Shown: positions 1-9,065, counted from the stretch's first letter. The stretch: DNA of 64,000 nucleotides from an uncultured Muribaculaceae bacterium (GCA_910584125.1 CAJTXU010000001.1:47160-111159); one strand, 5' to 3'. Notes: a model not told the origin generated them from the sequence alone. Program-made: numbers and translations.

Positions 1-59
1 TAATCATTGAAAGACGCGGAGCTCTAATCATTAATCATTAATAATTAATCATTGATTAT
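1..59 (+). repeat. A/T-rich micro-repeat leader before the kinase gene
   Basis: The bases just before the first start codon are a stutter of variants of 'taatcatt' and 'attaatcatt'. No gene is visible here. The same kind of low-complexity leader stands before several other start codons in the window, each with a different word. Confidence 0.6.
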
Positions 60-1535
60 ATGGTTGTTAAATTAACTGCGACCGACGGCACGCCGGTGGA
101 GTTCGTCGACGAGGTGATCGGCAGCGGGGCGATGAAGGACGTCTATTTCAGCCCCGACAAGAGCTATGTGGTGGGATTCTTCCGCCAGCCCCAGGACGCA
201 AACGCCCGCGACCGTCTCAACAATATCGTCGGCAAATACCGCGAGCGAATATTCGGCCAGGTGGGAGGCGACTATTGGGAGAACCTGTTCTGCTGGCCCA
301 CGAAGCTCGTGGAGTGGGACGGGAAGCTCGGCATCGTCTGCCCCGCCTACCAGAAGCATTTCTTCTTCAGCGACGGCATGTTCAAGGGCAAGGAGAAGGA
401 GGGCAAATGGTTCGCCTCGGCCCGGTTGCGCAACAAGTTTCTCAAGCCCGACCAGAAGGGGACGTGGCTGACCCACTTCCACATGTGCATCAAGATAGCC
501 CGCGCGGTGCGCCGTCTGCACGCCGCGGGGCTGGCGCACTCGGACCTGTCGTACAAGAACGTTCTGGTCGACCCGCAGACGGGCAGCGCGGCCGTAATCG
601 ACATCGACGGCCTCGTCGTGCCGGGCAAGTATCCGCCCGACGTGGTGGGCACGCCCGACTTCATCGCCCCGGAGGTGCTGCAGACGCGCGGCCTCAAGAT
701 CGGCGACCCGGCGCGCAAGCTGCCGAGCATCCTGACCGACCGCCACGCGCTGGCCGTGCTGATATACATGTATCTGCTCTACCGCCACCCGCTGCGCGGC
801 GGCAAGGTCAACGACCTCGACGCAGCCCGCGACGAGGAACTCTCGATGGGCGAGAAGGCCCTCTTCATCGAGCACCCCACCGACACGAGCAACCGCCCCA
901 AGGTCAAGAACCTCGACGCGGCCGAGCTGCCGCAGGGCGACGTCACCAAGCTCCCCTACACCATCTGCGGGCCATATCTGAAACGCCTGTTCGACCGCGC
1001 CTTCATCGACGGCCTGCACGATCCCTCCAAACGCCCCACGGCCGACGAGTGGGAGCTCGCCCTGGTGAAGACCACCGACCTCATGCAGCCCTGCCAGAAC
1101 CCCGACTGCCAGGCCCATTGGTTCGTCTTCGACAACTCCACCCGCCCGCGCTGCCCCTTCTGCGGCGCCGAATACCACGGCCAGCTCCCCGTGCTCAACC
1201 TCTACTACTCGCCGTCGCACGGCAAGTTCCTGCCCGAGGACTACCGCCTGATGGTCTACGACCGCCAGTCGCTCTACAAATGGCACGCCAACCGCTTCGT
1301 CACCCCCAACGAGCGCACCAGCGCCGCCGACAAGAAGCCCGTCGGCGACTTCCACTTCCACAACGGCCGCTGGATCCTCATCAACCGATCGCTGCCCGAC
1401 ATGTGGGACGTCACCGAGCAACCCCGCCGCCAGATCAAGACCGGCGAGTATGTCGAGCTGACCGACGGCCGCAAAATCCTGCTCTCGGGCGAGGACGGAG
1501 GGAGACTCGTCGTCGTGCAGCTCGTAAACAACTGA
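60..1535 (+). CDS. Protein kinase-like protein with C-terminal zinc ribbon
   Basis: This 491-residue protein has a eukaryotic-like kinase fold. A glycine-loop-like GSGAMKDV lies near residues 21-28. The catalytic loop HSDLSYKN has its His at residue 160 and Asp at 162, IDIDG stands in place of DFG, and GTPDFIAPE resembles the activation-segment APE motif. It therefore looks catalytically competent. Around residues 345-370 two Cys pairs (CQNPDC and CPFC) form a zinc ribbon, followed by about 120 residues I cannot assign. Kinases of this kind often sit beside PP2C phosphatase and VWA (TerY-like) genes. Any such partner would lie upstream of the window. It is probably cytoplasmic because no signal peptide or membrane segment is seen. 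The substrate is unknown. Confidence 0.75.
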   Translation: MVVKLTATDGTPVEFVDEVIGSGAMKDVYFSPDKSYVVGFFRQPQDANARDRLNNIVGKYRERIFGQVGGDYWENLFCWPTKLVEWDGKLGIVCPAYQKHFFFSDGMFKGKEKEGKWFASARLRNKFLKPDQKGTWLTHFHMCIKIARAVRRLHAAGLAHSDLSYKNVLVDPQTGSAAVIDIDGLVVPGKYPPDVVGTPDFIAPEVLQTRGLKIGDPARKLPSILTDRHALAVLIYMYLLYRHPLRGGKVNDLDAARDEELSMGEKALFIEHPTDTSNRPKVKNLDAAELPQGDVTKLPYTICGPYLKRLFDRAFIDGLHDPSKRPTADEWELALVKTTDLMQPCQNPDCQAHWFVFDNSTRPRCPFCGAEYHGQLPVLNLYYSPSHGKFLPEDYRLMVYDRQSLYKWHANRFVTPNERTSAADKKPVGDFHFHNGRWILINRSLPDMWDVTEQPRRQIKTGEYVELTDGRKILLSGEDGGRLVVVQLVNN

Positions 1536-1543
1536 GAATAAGC

Positions 1544-1595
1544 AATAAGTTATAAGTAAAAAGTAAAAAGTAAAAAGTAAAAAGTTAAAAGTATA
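1544..1595 (+). repeat. A-rich 'aagtaaaaagt' micro-repeat leader
   Basis: Between the kinase stop and the calcium-ATPase start lies a run of 'aagtaaaaagt' units ending a few bases before the ATG. It has no Shine-Dalgarno core. It is one of the stutter leaders described in the findings. Confidence 0.6.
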
Positions 1596-4259
1596 ATGGC
1601 AGAAAAACAGCACTACACCGGCCTGACCGACGCCCAGGTGGCGGAAAGCCGGGAAAAGCACGGGGTCAACATACTGACCCCGGCCGAGAAAGACCCGCTG
1701 TGGAAGCGGTTTCTCGAGAAATTCAGCGACCCGCTGATCATCATCCTCCTCATCGCCGGCGCGCTCTCGATCGGCATCTCTTGCTACGAGTTCTGGGGCC
1801 TGCATGAAGGCGCCGGCGTATTCTTCGAACCCATCGGCATCTTCATCGCCATCCTGTTGGCCACGGGGCTGGCCTTCATCTTCGAGCTGAAGGCCGACAA
1901 GGAGTTCGCGCTGCTCAACCAGGTGAACGACGACGAGCCCGTGCAGGTGATCCGCAACGGCAACGCCGTGCAGGTGCCCCGCAAGGACGTCGTGGTGGGC
2001 GACATCGTGATTCTCAACACCGGCGAGGAGGTCCCGGCCGACGGCGAACTGCTGGAGGCCGTGATGCTCAACATCGACGAGTCGACGCTCACCGGCGAGC
2101 CCATCTGCCACAAGACCACCGACCCGGCCGACTTCGACCCCGAGGCCACATTCCCCTCCAACCACGCCATGCGCGGCACGAAGATCATGGAGGGCCACGG
2201 AGTGATGCGCGTGCTCGCCGTCGGCGACAAGACCGAGAACGGCAAGGTGTTCGAGGCCGCGCAGATCGACGACAGCGTCAAGACCCCGCTCAACGAGCAG
2301 CTTGACGGCCTCGGCGACCTGATCACCAAAATATCGTATGCCTTCGCCGGACTCATCGTCGTGGGCCGCCTCGTGATGTATTTCATCAACATGGGTGGCG
2401 ACGGCTTCGACTGGGTGAGCTTCCTGGCATACTTCCTGCAGACACTGATGGTGGCCGTGACGCTCGTCGTCGTGGCCGTGCCCGAGGGTCTGCCGATGGC
2501 CGTGACGCTCTCGCTGGCCTACTCGATGCGCCGTATGCTCAAGACCAACAACCTCGTCCGCAAGATGCACGCCTGCGAGACGATGGGCGCCACAACCGTG
2601 ATATGCACCGACAAGACCGGAACGCTGACGCAGAACCAGATGCAGGTCTACAAGGCCGACTTCTTCGGCAATCCGGGCGACGACATCATCGCCGAGGGCA
2701 TCGCCGTCAACTCCACGGCCCAGCTCGACATGTCGGGCGAGAAGCCGGCCGTGCTCGGCAACCCCACTGAGGGCGCGCTGCTGCTCTGGCTCCACAAACG
2801 CGGCGTCAACTATCTCGATCTCAAGGAGAAGGCCTCCCGCGTCGAGGAGCTTCCCTTCTCCACCGAGCGCAAGTACATGGCTACTGTCGTCAAGTCCGCG
2901 TCGGGCAAGACCATCCTCTATGTCAAGGGCGCGCCCGAGATCATATTCGGCATGTGCCGCGACACGGCCGGAGTGACCAAGGCCGAGATCGACGCCCAGC
3001 TGCTCGAATACCAGAACCAGGCAATGCGTACGCTCGGATTCGCATACCAGGTGATCGAGCCGGGCGACAAGACCATCGAGAACAACCGCGTCGTGGCCGG
3101 GAAGCTGACGTTCATCGGCATCGTGGCAATCTCCGACCCCGTGCGCGTGGACGTGCCCGACGCCGTCAACGAGGTGCTCGACGCCGGGATTAAAGTCAAG
3201 ATCGTGACCGGCGACACCCCCGGCACCGCCAAGGAGATAGGCCGTCAGATCGGCCTCTGGAACGACGCCCGCGACACCGACCGCAACATCATCACCGGCG
3301 TCGAGTTCGCCGAGCTCTCAGACGAGGAGCTCAAGAAGCGCGTCGGCGACCTCAAGATCATAGCCCGCGCGCGCCCCATGGACAAGAAGCGTCTCGTCGA
3401 GGCCCTGCAGGCCAACAACGAGGTGGTGGCCGTCACAGGCGACGGCACCAACGACGCCCCCGCCCTTAAGTCGGCCCACGTCGGCCTCTCGATGGGCGAC
3501 GGCACCTCGGTGGCCAAGGAGGCCAGCGACATCACCATCATCGACAACTCCTTCTCGTCGATCGGACGCGCCGTGATGTGGGGCCGCTCGCTCTACCAGA
3601 ACATCCAGCGGTTCATCCTCTTCCAGATGACGGTCAACGTGGCCGCCTGCTTCATCGTGCTCTTCGGCGCCTTCATGGGCATGCAGTCGCCGCTGACGGT
3701 GACGCAGATGCTCTGGGTGAACCTCATCATGGACACCTTCGCGGCCATGGCCCTCGCCTCGCTGCCGCCGTCGCACGCCGTGATGAAGGAGAAGCCCCGC
3801 TCGCGCACGGCGTTCATCATCAACCGCCCGATGTGGAGCTCGATCATCGGAGTGGGTGGAATCTTCTTCCTGCTGCTGCTCGTGCTGCTCTTCATCTTCG
3901 AGCACTACAGCGTGACGAGCCTCACCGAGATGTTCGCATTCATCCCGCAGACCGGCGAGGGAACGACCCTGACGCGCTACGAGCTGTCGCTCTTCTTCAC
4001 TATCTTCGTCTTCCTGCAGTTCTGGAACATGTTCAACGCCCGCGCCTTCGAGACGGGACGCTCGGCCTTCCACTTCAAGGGTGCCGGCGGCTTCGTGCTG
4101 ATCGCGCTCGCCATCCTCATCGGCCAGATCGCAATCGTCGAGCTCGGCGGCCAGTTCTTCAGCGTAACCCCGCTCAAGTTCATGGACTGGGTGATCATCA
4201 TCGCCTCGACGTCGCTCGTGCTCTGGATCGGCGAGCTCATCCGCCTCGTCAGGAAATGA
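1596..4259 (+). CDS. Calcium-translocating P-type ATPase, PMCA type
   Basis: This 887-residue P2B-type ATPase exports Ca2+ from the cytoplasm at the cost of ATP. The cation-ATPase N-terminal domain comes first (YTGLTDAQVAESREKHG). The actuator motif is LTGEP, the membrane motif VAVPEGLPMAVTLSLAY contains the ion-binding PEGL, the phosphorylation motif DKTGTLT has its Asp at residue 339, and the hinge is TGDGTNDAPALK. A C-terminal bundle of hydrophobic helices completes the fold. Length fits the family. It follows the kinase gene on the same strand across a 60-bp micro-repeat leader, so co-transcription is possible, and a strong hairpin terminator lies just downstream. Ca2+ specificity is inferred from family resemblance. 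Confidence 0.92.
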   Translation: MAEKQHYTGLTDAQVAESREKHGVNILTPAEKDPLWKRFLEKFSDPLIIILLIAGALSIGISCYEFWGLHEGAGVFFEPIGIFIAILLATGLAFIFELKADKEFALLNQVNDDEPVQVIRNGNAVQVPRKDVVVGDIVILNTGEEVPADGELLEAVMLNIDESTLTGEPICHKTTDPADFDPEATFPSNHAMRGTKIMEGHGVMRVLAVGDKTENGKVFEAAQIDDSVKTPLNEQLDGLGDLITKISYAFAGLIVVGRLVMYFINMGGDGFDWVSFLAYFLQTLMVAVTLVVVAVPEGLPMAVTLSLAYSMRRMLKTNNLVRKMHACETMGATTVICTDKTGTLTQNQMQVYKADFFGNPGDDIIAEGIAVNSTAQLDMSGEKPAVLGNPTEGALLLWLHKRGVNYLDLKEKASRVEELPFSTERKYMATVVKSASGKTILYVKGAPEIIFGMCRDTAGVTKAEIDAQLLEYQNQAMRTLGFAYQVIEPGDKTIENNRVVAGKLTFIGIVAISDPVRVDVPDAVNEVLDAGIKVKIVTGDTPGTAKEIGRQIGLWNDARDTDRNIITGVEFAELSDEELKKRVGDLKIIARARPMDKKRLVEALQANNEVVAVTGDGTNDAPALKSAHVGLSMGDGTSVAKEASDITIIDNSFSSIGRAVMWGRSLYQNIQRFILFQMTVNVAACFIVLFGAFMGMQSPLTVTQMLWVNLIMDTFAAMALASLPPSHAVMKEKPRSRTAFIINRPMWSSIIGVGGIFFLLLLVLLFIFEHYSVTSLTEMFAFIPQTGEGTTLTRYELSLFFTIFVFLQFWNMFNARAFETGRSAFHFKGAGGFVLIALAILIGQIAIVELGGQFFSVTPLKFMDWVIIIASTSLVLWIGELIRLVRK

Positions 4260-4280
4260 CCCTCAACGACACCGACCACA

Positions 4281-4319
4281 CGGGGGAGACGGCTACACGC
4301 CGCCTCCCCCGTTTTTTTC
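4281..4319 (+). terminator. Rho-independent terminator after the calcium ATPase gene
   Basis: A GC-rich stem (CGGGGGAG-A-CGGC paired with GCCG-C-CTCCCCCG, one mismatch, TACAC loop) is followed by seven T residues. It lies about 20 bp past the ATPase stop. Confidence 0.9.
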
Positions 4320-4404
4320 GCAAATGGGCAAAAATTTTATAACACTGATTATATGAAAGTTATAAAAATATCGAAGAAAAAAGTTGAAAAAAGTTGCCGA
4401 AAAA

Positions 4405-4436
4405 TTTGGTGGAACCGCAAATTTGTTATAACTTTG
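4405..4436 (+). promoter_or_regulatory. Bacteroidota-type promoter of tRNA-Asp
   Basis: TTTG at 4405-4408 and TAACTTTG at 4429-4436 are separated by exactly 20 bases. This matches the known Bacteroidota sigma-ABfr consensus (-33 TTTG, -7 TAnnTTTG) in both boxes. It lies about 80 bp upstream of the tRNA-Asp gene and is one of the two cleanest promoters in the window. Confidence 0.85.
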
Positions 4437-4519
4437 CACTCGCAAACGGGAAACAAACCCCGGGAGCCAAGGCAGAGGCCTTGAAAAGAGTCTTGAAAGA
4501 GACACTTTTAAACTCTGAA

Positions 4520-4594
4520 GGTGCGGTAGTTCAGCCTGGTTAGAATACATGCCTGTCACGCATGGGGTCGCGGGTTCGAGTCCCGTCCGCACCG
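4520..4594 (+). tRNA. tRNA-Asp (anticodon GTC)
   Basis: The cloverleaf is complete. The acceptor stem GGTGCGG (4520-4526) pairs with CCGCACC (4587-4593), and G4594 is the discriminator base. The anticodon loop CTGTCAC places GTC at 4555-4557, and the T arm reads GCGGGTTCGAGTCCCGT. The CCA end is not encoded. A consensus promoter precedes it and an 11-bp hairpin terminator follows, so it is a single-gene transcript. Confidence 0.97.
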
Positions 4595-4607
4595 CCGAGG
4601 AGAGAGG

Positions 4608-4649
4608 AAGAGCAACAGTGTAAACTTCGGTTTCCTGTTGCTCTTTTTT
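4608..4649 (+). terminator. Terminator of tRNA-Asp
   Basis: AAGAGCAACAG (4608-4618) pairs perfectly with CTGTTGCTCTT (4635-4645) around a 16-base loop, and a T tract runs to 4649. Confidence 0.9.
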
Positions 4650-4714
4650 CACACACGCGATTAGTCACCCATATTAACCCCCCCACTTGCGGAGCCCAGC
4701 GCGGAGCCTCAGTT

Positions 4715-5173
4715 ATGTTAGCAATCATCAACGGTCCGAACCTCAACCTGCTCGGACGCCGTCAGCCCGAAATCTACGGCACAAAAACCTTCGACGAGAC
4801 CCTCGCGGAGATTCGCGCGGATTTCGCCGACACACGTATCGAATACTTCCAGTCGAACTCCGAAGGCGACCTCATCGACGCCCTGCACCGTCTGGGCTAC
4901 GACCCCGACTGCGGAGGCATCGCGCTCAACCCCGGCGCCTACGCCCACTATTCGATAGCGATAGCCGACGCCATCGAGGCCATCCCCGTGCCCGTGGTCG
5001 AGGTCCACATCTCGAACATCCACGCCCGCGAGGAGTTCCGCCACACGTCGGTGACGGCCCGCGCCGCCCGCGCCCTCATAGCCGGCTGCGGCCGCGACGG
5101 CTATGCCCTCGCCCTGCTCTACCTGCAGCGCCTCGCCAACGCGAACAACCAGACAGACACGAAAGTGGAATGA
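4715..5173 (+). CDS. aroQ: 3-dehydroquinate dehydratase, type II
   Basis: This 152-residue enzyme dehydrates 3-dehydroquinate to 3-dehydroshikimate, the third step of the shikimate pathway. The N-terminal INGPNLNLLGRRQPEIYG carries the conserved Asn and Arg of type II enzymes. FQSNSEGDLIDALH holds the QSNxEG motif, NPGAYAHYS the substrate contacts, and VEVHISNIHAREEFRH the catalytic His region. The ATG at 4715 begins the family's normal N-terminus. The longer open frame upstream runs back through the tRNA and is not real. Its stop overlaps the next gene's start as ATGA, so the two are translationally coupled. Confidence 0.95.
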   Translation: MLAIINGPNLNLLGRRQPEIYGTKTFDETLAEIRADFADTRIEYFQSNSEGDLIDALHRLGYDPDCGGIALNPGAYAHYSIAIADAIEAIPVPVVEVHISNIHAREEFRHTSVTARAARALIAGCGRDGYALALLYLQRLANANNQTDTKVE

Positions 5174-8100
5174 CCGACAGCGAGAAGAGATATCTATGGG
5201 CCGAACCGGCCGTGGCGTGGGGCGCGTTCTTCGTCCTGCTCGCCACCTACTGGCTCACCGTGGCGCCGACCGTGTCGTTCTGGGACTGCCCGGAATACGT
5301 GTCGGCGGCCGCCCTGCTTGAAGTGGGGCATCCGCCGGGCAACCCGACATGGATGCTCGTGGAGCGCATCGTGACGATGCTCGCCCCCTCGCCGCAATAC
5401 GCGGCCCTCGCGGTCAACATGTCGTCGGGACTCTTCACGGCGTTCGCAGCCTTCTTCCTGGCCAAGACCATCTTCCGGGTCGCGCTCTGGGTGCTTCTCA
5501 AGCTGCCCCGGCGACATATCCCCGCCCCCGTGGCCGCCGCCGGAGGCGCGCTGACCGGAGCCCTCGCCTTCGGATGGTGCGACTCCATATGGTATTCGGC
5601 CGTCGAGGCCGAGGTCTACGCCATGTCGATATTCATGACCTCGCTATGCGTGTGGCTGATGGCCAAGTGGGCCGGCACGCGAAACCGGGGAGACTCATGG
5701 CGCCTGCTCGTGCTGATAGCCTACCTGTTCGGCCTCAGCATCGGCGTCCACCAGCTCAACCTGCTCTGCATCCCGGCCCTGGCCATGGTCTGGGCCGTGC
5801 GCCGGGGCATATACTCCACCGGTCGCCTCGCGCTGATATTCCTGCTCTCGCTCGCCGTGGTGGCCTGCGTGCTGATGGGCATGATGCCCTCGACCATCGC
5901 TCTGGCAGCCGAGTTCGAGGTGCTGGCCGTCAACTCATTGGGGCTTCCGGCCCTGTCGGGCGTGGCGATATACGTCGCCCTGCTCGGCGTCTCACTGCTC
6001 GGCGCCATCGTCGCCACCTCGCGCGCCCGCAGCCGCGCCGTCATGGCCGCCGCATGCTTCCCGGCCGTCTTCCTGTCGGGCATATTCATCCTCTCCGAGC
6101 ATTTCCTCGCCGGGGCAGTCGTGTCGGCCGCCGTCTCAGCCCTGCTGGTGTGCGGCTCCAACTTCAAGGCGCGCCGCCTATACCTCTCCATCTGGATGCT
6201 CGCCATGCTGCTGACGGGATATTCGAGCTACGCGCTCATCCCCGTGCGGGGCTCCGTGCCCTCGCCGGCCAACGCCGCGATGCCCGGCGAACCGTTCGCC
6301 TTCGCCTCCTATCTGAGCCGCGAGCAATACGGCTCGAAACCCCTGCTCTATGGCCCGACCCCTTACAGCCGCACGATGCTGCGCGAGAAGACAGGGCCTG
6401 ACGGCAGACCGACCTACCGGTTTTTCGCGCTCGACTACACGCGCCCGATCCACGTGCCCAAGGAGGAGGGTGGCCGCCTGCGGCACTCGGTGCCGGGACT
6501 CTCGCACGAAGATTCGCTGCGCAACGCCGCCCTTATGGACCGCGACGGCGACGCGTACATCGTGCGCGGCATGAAGTCGCAGCCCGTCAAGACCCCGGAA
6601 CTCAACATGTGGTTCCCACGCATCACGAGCTCCAACCCCGCCGACATTGCGAGCTACGCCGACTGGATCGGCATGGACTCGGCCTCGATGGTCGAGGTCG
6701 AGATCTCGGAGGCTGTGGACTCGGCCGGAAATTACGTGGCGAAGATGGACGCCGCCGGACGCCGCGGACACCCCACGGGGCTCAGGCCGACATATATGCA
6801 GAACCTCGAATGGTTCGCGATGTACCAGACTTCGTACATGTACTGGCGCTACCTGCTCTGGAACTTCGCGGGCCGTCAGAACGACCGTCCGGCCCAGGGA
6901 GAGGTGCAGCACGGCAATTTCATCACCGGTTTCCCGGCGATCGACAACGCCATGCTCGGCGCCGAGGACTCGCTGCCGCCGGTGGCGGGCTCGGAAAACA
7001 AGGGGCGCAACCGCTACTGGCTCGTGCCGCTCGCCCTGGGCATCCTCGGCATGGCCTGGCTGCTGAAGTCGCGCCGCCGGGGAATGCAGACATGCGCCGT
7101 CACCGCCGTGCTGTTCGTCATGACGGGGCTCGCCATCACGGTCTATCTCAACCAGGACCCCGGCGAACCTCGCGAACGCGACTATTCGTTCCTCGGCTCG
7201 TTCCTGGCATACTCGGTGTGGATCGGTTTCGGGGCGATAATGATAGCGCGCAGGTTCCGCTCGCCGTGGGCGTTCCTGATTCCGCTCGTCGTGCCGGTGT
7301 GGATGTGCGCCGAGAATTATGACGACCACGACCGCTCGGGGCGGTATGCGGCGCGCAACTTCGCCTTCAACATGCTCAATTCGCTCGAACGGGACGCCGT
7401 AGTGTTCGTCAACGGCGACAACTATACCTTCCCGCTTTGGTACGCGCAGGAAGTCGAGGGCGTGCGGCGCGACGTGCGCGTCGTCAACCTCGCCTATCTC
7501 GCCACACCGCGCTATTCGGCCAACCTCATGGCCGACTGGCGTGAATCGCGCGCGCTCGAGACTACTTTCGGCCGCGGCGACATAATCTGGGAGGCGTTCC
7601 GCATGGCGCGACTCGAGAGCGGCAACACCGACACTCTGCCCGCCGTCGAGGCCCTGCGCCGCCTGCGCGACTCCGCCGACGAGACCATGCCGGCGAGATA
7701 CGCCACACTGCGCGTGAGCGCCGACTCGACCGCCGTGTTCGACCTGCGCCGGCTCGTCAGCGGCGGCGGCAACACAATAGACTTCGGGCGGCTGATGATG
7801 TTCGACATAGTGGCCACCAACGCCGCCTCCGACCGTCCGCGGCCCATATACTGGCTCGGCGCCCTGACGCCCGACAAGCGGCTCGGCATGACCGACATGA
7901 CGTCGCCCTGGATATTCGGCCGACGGTTCGGCCTCGCCGACGCCCGGGAGACTGACTCGCTGCTCGTGGCGGCCGCCTCGCGGTTCGTCGCCCCCAACCC
8001 TCTCGGCCGCGAGGTGTATATGGACCACGCCCCGTCGATGCAGGTGGCCGCGATGCGCGGCGCGCTGACCAACGCTGGAGCGACGCTGCTCGACCACGGG

Positions 8101-8436
8101 CACCTCGCCGACGCCGTTGACCTTGCCCGCAAGGCCGACATTATGATGGGCGACGCGCCAGACTCCTACGGCGGCATCCTCGTCAACGACTCGGCCTACA
8201 GCGTGCGCCGCGAGCTCGCCACGCTGCTCACCCGCTGCGGCGAGTCGTTGAGACGCGTCGCGGCCCGGACCGACCTGCCCGAAACGGCACGAAAAAAGCT
8301 CGACGCCGAAGGCATCGAGCTGATGGCGCGCGGACGCTACCACATGAACCGTTATCTCACTCTGCGCCGCCAGTGGAGCGACTACCGGCGCGCGCTGCCG
8401 CCGCGTCTGCGCGGCAAGATGTCGCCAACGTACTGA
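5170..8436 (+). CDS. DUF2723 polytopic protein, protein O-mannosyltransferase-like GT-C
   Basis: This protein has 1088 residues and an N-terminal half of about a dozen hydrophobic helices. Near the start, after the first membrane segment, FWDCPEYVSAAALLEVGHPPGNP is the hallmark DUF2723 loop, with acidic residues placed as in GT-C enzymes. DPGEPRERDYSFLGSF marks the middle of the protein. The C-terminal part is soluble and helical, like a repeat domain. DUF2723 is related to TMEM260-type protein O-mannosyltransferases, so I infer transfer of a lipid-linked sugar to exported proteins at the cytoplasmic membrane. The start at 5170 overlaps the aroQ stop. Its last 80 bp overlap, tail to tail, the amidase gene on the other strand. 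Confidence 0.85.
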   Translation: MTDSEKRYLWAEPAVAWGAFFVLLATYWLTVAPTVSFWDCPEYVSAAALLEVGHPPGNPTWMLVERIVTMLAPSPQYAALAVNMSSGLFTAFAAFFLAKTIFRVALWVLLKLPRRHIPAPVAAAGGALTGALAFGWCDSIWYSAVEAEVYAMSIFMTSLCVWLMAKWAGTRNRGDSWRLLVLIAYLFGLSIGVHQLNLLCIPALAMVWAVRRGIYSTGRLALIFLLSLAVVACVLMGMMPSTIALAAEFEVLAVNSLGLPALSGVAIYVALLGVSLLGAIVATSRARSRAVMAAACFPAVFLSGIFILSEHFLAGAVVSAAVSALLVCGSNFKARRLYLSIWMLAMLLTGYSSYALIPVRGSVPSPANAAMPGEPFAFASYLSREQYGSKPLLYGPTPYSRTMLREKTGPDGRPTYRFFALDYTRPIHVPKEEGGRLRHSVPGLSHEDSLRNAALMDRDGDAYIVRGMKSQPVKTPELNMWFPRITSSNPADIASYADWIGMDSASMVEVEISEAVDSAGNYVAKMDAAGRRGHPTGLRPTYMQNLEWFAMYQTSYMYWRYLLWNFAGRQNDRPAQGEVQHGNFITGFPAIDNAMLGAEDSLPPVAGSENKGRNRYWLVPLALGILGMAWLLKSRRRGMQTCAVTAVLFVMTGLAITVYLNQDPGEPRERDYSFLGSFLAYSVWIGFGAIMIARRFRSPWAFLIPLVVPVWMCAENYDDHDRSGRYAARNFAFNMLNSLERDAVVFVNGDNYTFPLWYAQEVEGVRRDVRVVNLAYLATPRYSANLMADWRESRALETTFGRGDIIWEAFRMARLESGNTDTLPAVEALRRLRDSADETMPARYATLRVSADSTAVFDLRRLVSGGGNTIDFGRLMMFDIVATNAASDRPRPIYWLGALTPDKRLGMTDMTSPWIFGRRFGLADARETDSLLVAAASRFVAPNPLGREVYMDHAPSMQVAAMRGALTNAGATLLDHGHLADAVDLARKADIMMGDAPDSYGGILVNDSAYSVRRELATLLTRCGESLRRVAARTDLPETARKKLDAEGIELMARGRYHMNRYLTLRRQWSDYRRALPPRLRGKMSPTY

Positions 8437-8821
8437 CGTCGAAGCAGGGGCACGCCTTGGCCGCGAACTCGCGGTGGCCGTGGAGTGTCGCCCCGGGGAA
8501 CCTGCGCATCAGTTCCGTCACGAGCCTGCGCAACGACTCGCGCTGAGCGGCCGTGCGCGTGTCCTTGGGCCGAAGCGTGTCGCGGTCGATTCCACCGACG
8601 TAGCAGACGCCCACCGAATGCGCGTTCTGACCCAGACAGTGCGCCCCCACCTCGGCGACCGGACGCCCGGCATGGACCGAGCCGTCGAGATACACCAGAT
8701 AGTGGTAGCCGATGGTGCGGAACCCTCGGGCCCTGTGCCACTGCGTCACCTGGTCCACCGTCACCTCCCGACCCTCGGGAGTGGCCGTGCAATGCACGAT
8801 GATCTTATCTATCCTTCTCAT
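8357..8821 (-). CDS. N-acetylmuramoyl-L-alanine amidase (phage-lysin type)
   Basis: This 154-residue amidase_2/T7-lysozyme-like enzyme should cleave the lactyl-amide bond between MurNAc and the peptide stem. Visible motifs are IIVHCTATPEG (zinc His), GYHYLVYLDGSVHAGRP, VGAHCLGQNAHSVGVCYVGG and LHGHREFAAKACPCFD (second zinc His and Cys). The ATG at 8821 is preceded by AAAAAGGAGATT, a real Shine-Dalgarno site, so I prefer it to the in-frame start ten codons upstream. Its start overlaps the holin-like gene by 17 bp. The C-terminal tail after CFDVS is low complexity and lies antisense to the DUF2723 gene. There is no signal peptide, so release would depend on a holin. Confidence 0.88.
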   Translation of the reverse strand: MRRIDKIIVHCTATPEGREVTVDQVTQWHRARGFRTIGYHYLVYLDGSVHAGRPVAEVGAHCLGQNAHSVGVCYVGGIDRDTLRPKDTRTAAQRESLRRLVTELMRRFPGATLHGHREFAAKACPCFDVSTLATSCRADAAAARAGSRSTGGAE

Positions 8822-9065
8822 ATTCAATCTCCTTTTTCTCACCTTTGTCATTCTGTTCCTTGCGTGTCACGCGGCGGATGCCGAGCAACGCGCCCGAGAA
8901 CGTGCATATCTCGCCGAAGGCCACCAGCACCGAGTGGTCGATCACTCCGGGCGGGGGCAGCACGAGCGACACGAGCAGAAGCACGCACCCCATGACGAGC
9001 ATCCCCACCGCCGCCCAGACAGCCGCCCTGCCGTCTGCCATCATCTGCATTCCCGTTCTTCCCAT
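8805..9065 (-). CDS. Small two-helix membrane protein, holin-like
   Basis: The protein is 86 residues. Two hydrophobic segments are visible, about residues 14-37 (AVWAAVGMLVMGCVLLLVSLVL) and 44-62, followed by a highly charged tail (RRVTRKEQNDKGEKKEIEYEKD). Size, topology and position directly upstream of and overlapping the amidase gene are those of a phage holin. Sequence alone does not prove the function, so this is an inference from context. The leader is the A-rich repeat 'aagtaataagtaat'. Confidence 0.6.
   Translation of the reverse strand: MGRTGMQMMADGRAAVWAAVGMLVMGCVLLLVSLVLPPPGVIDHSVLVAFGEICTFSGALLGIRRVTRKEQNDKGEKKEIEYEKDR

Noticed and set aside
72..2795. 907-codon open frame on the minus strand opposite the kinase and calcium ATPase
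   Set aside because: It is the mirror of two clear genes in a GC-rich sequence and has no domain of its own.
4562..4714. Upstream extension of aroQ
   Set aside because: It runs through the tRNA-Asp gene and its terminator, and family members start at the ATG at 4715.
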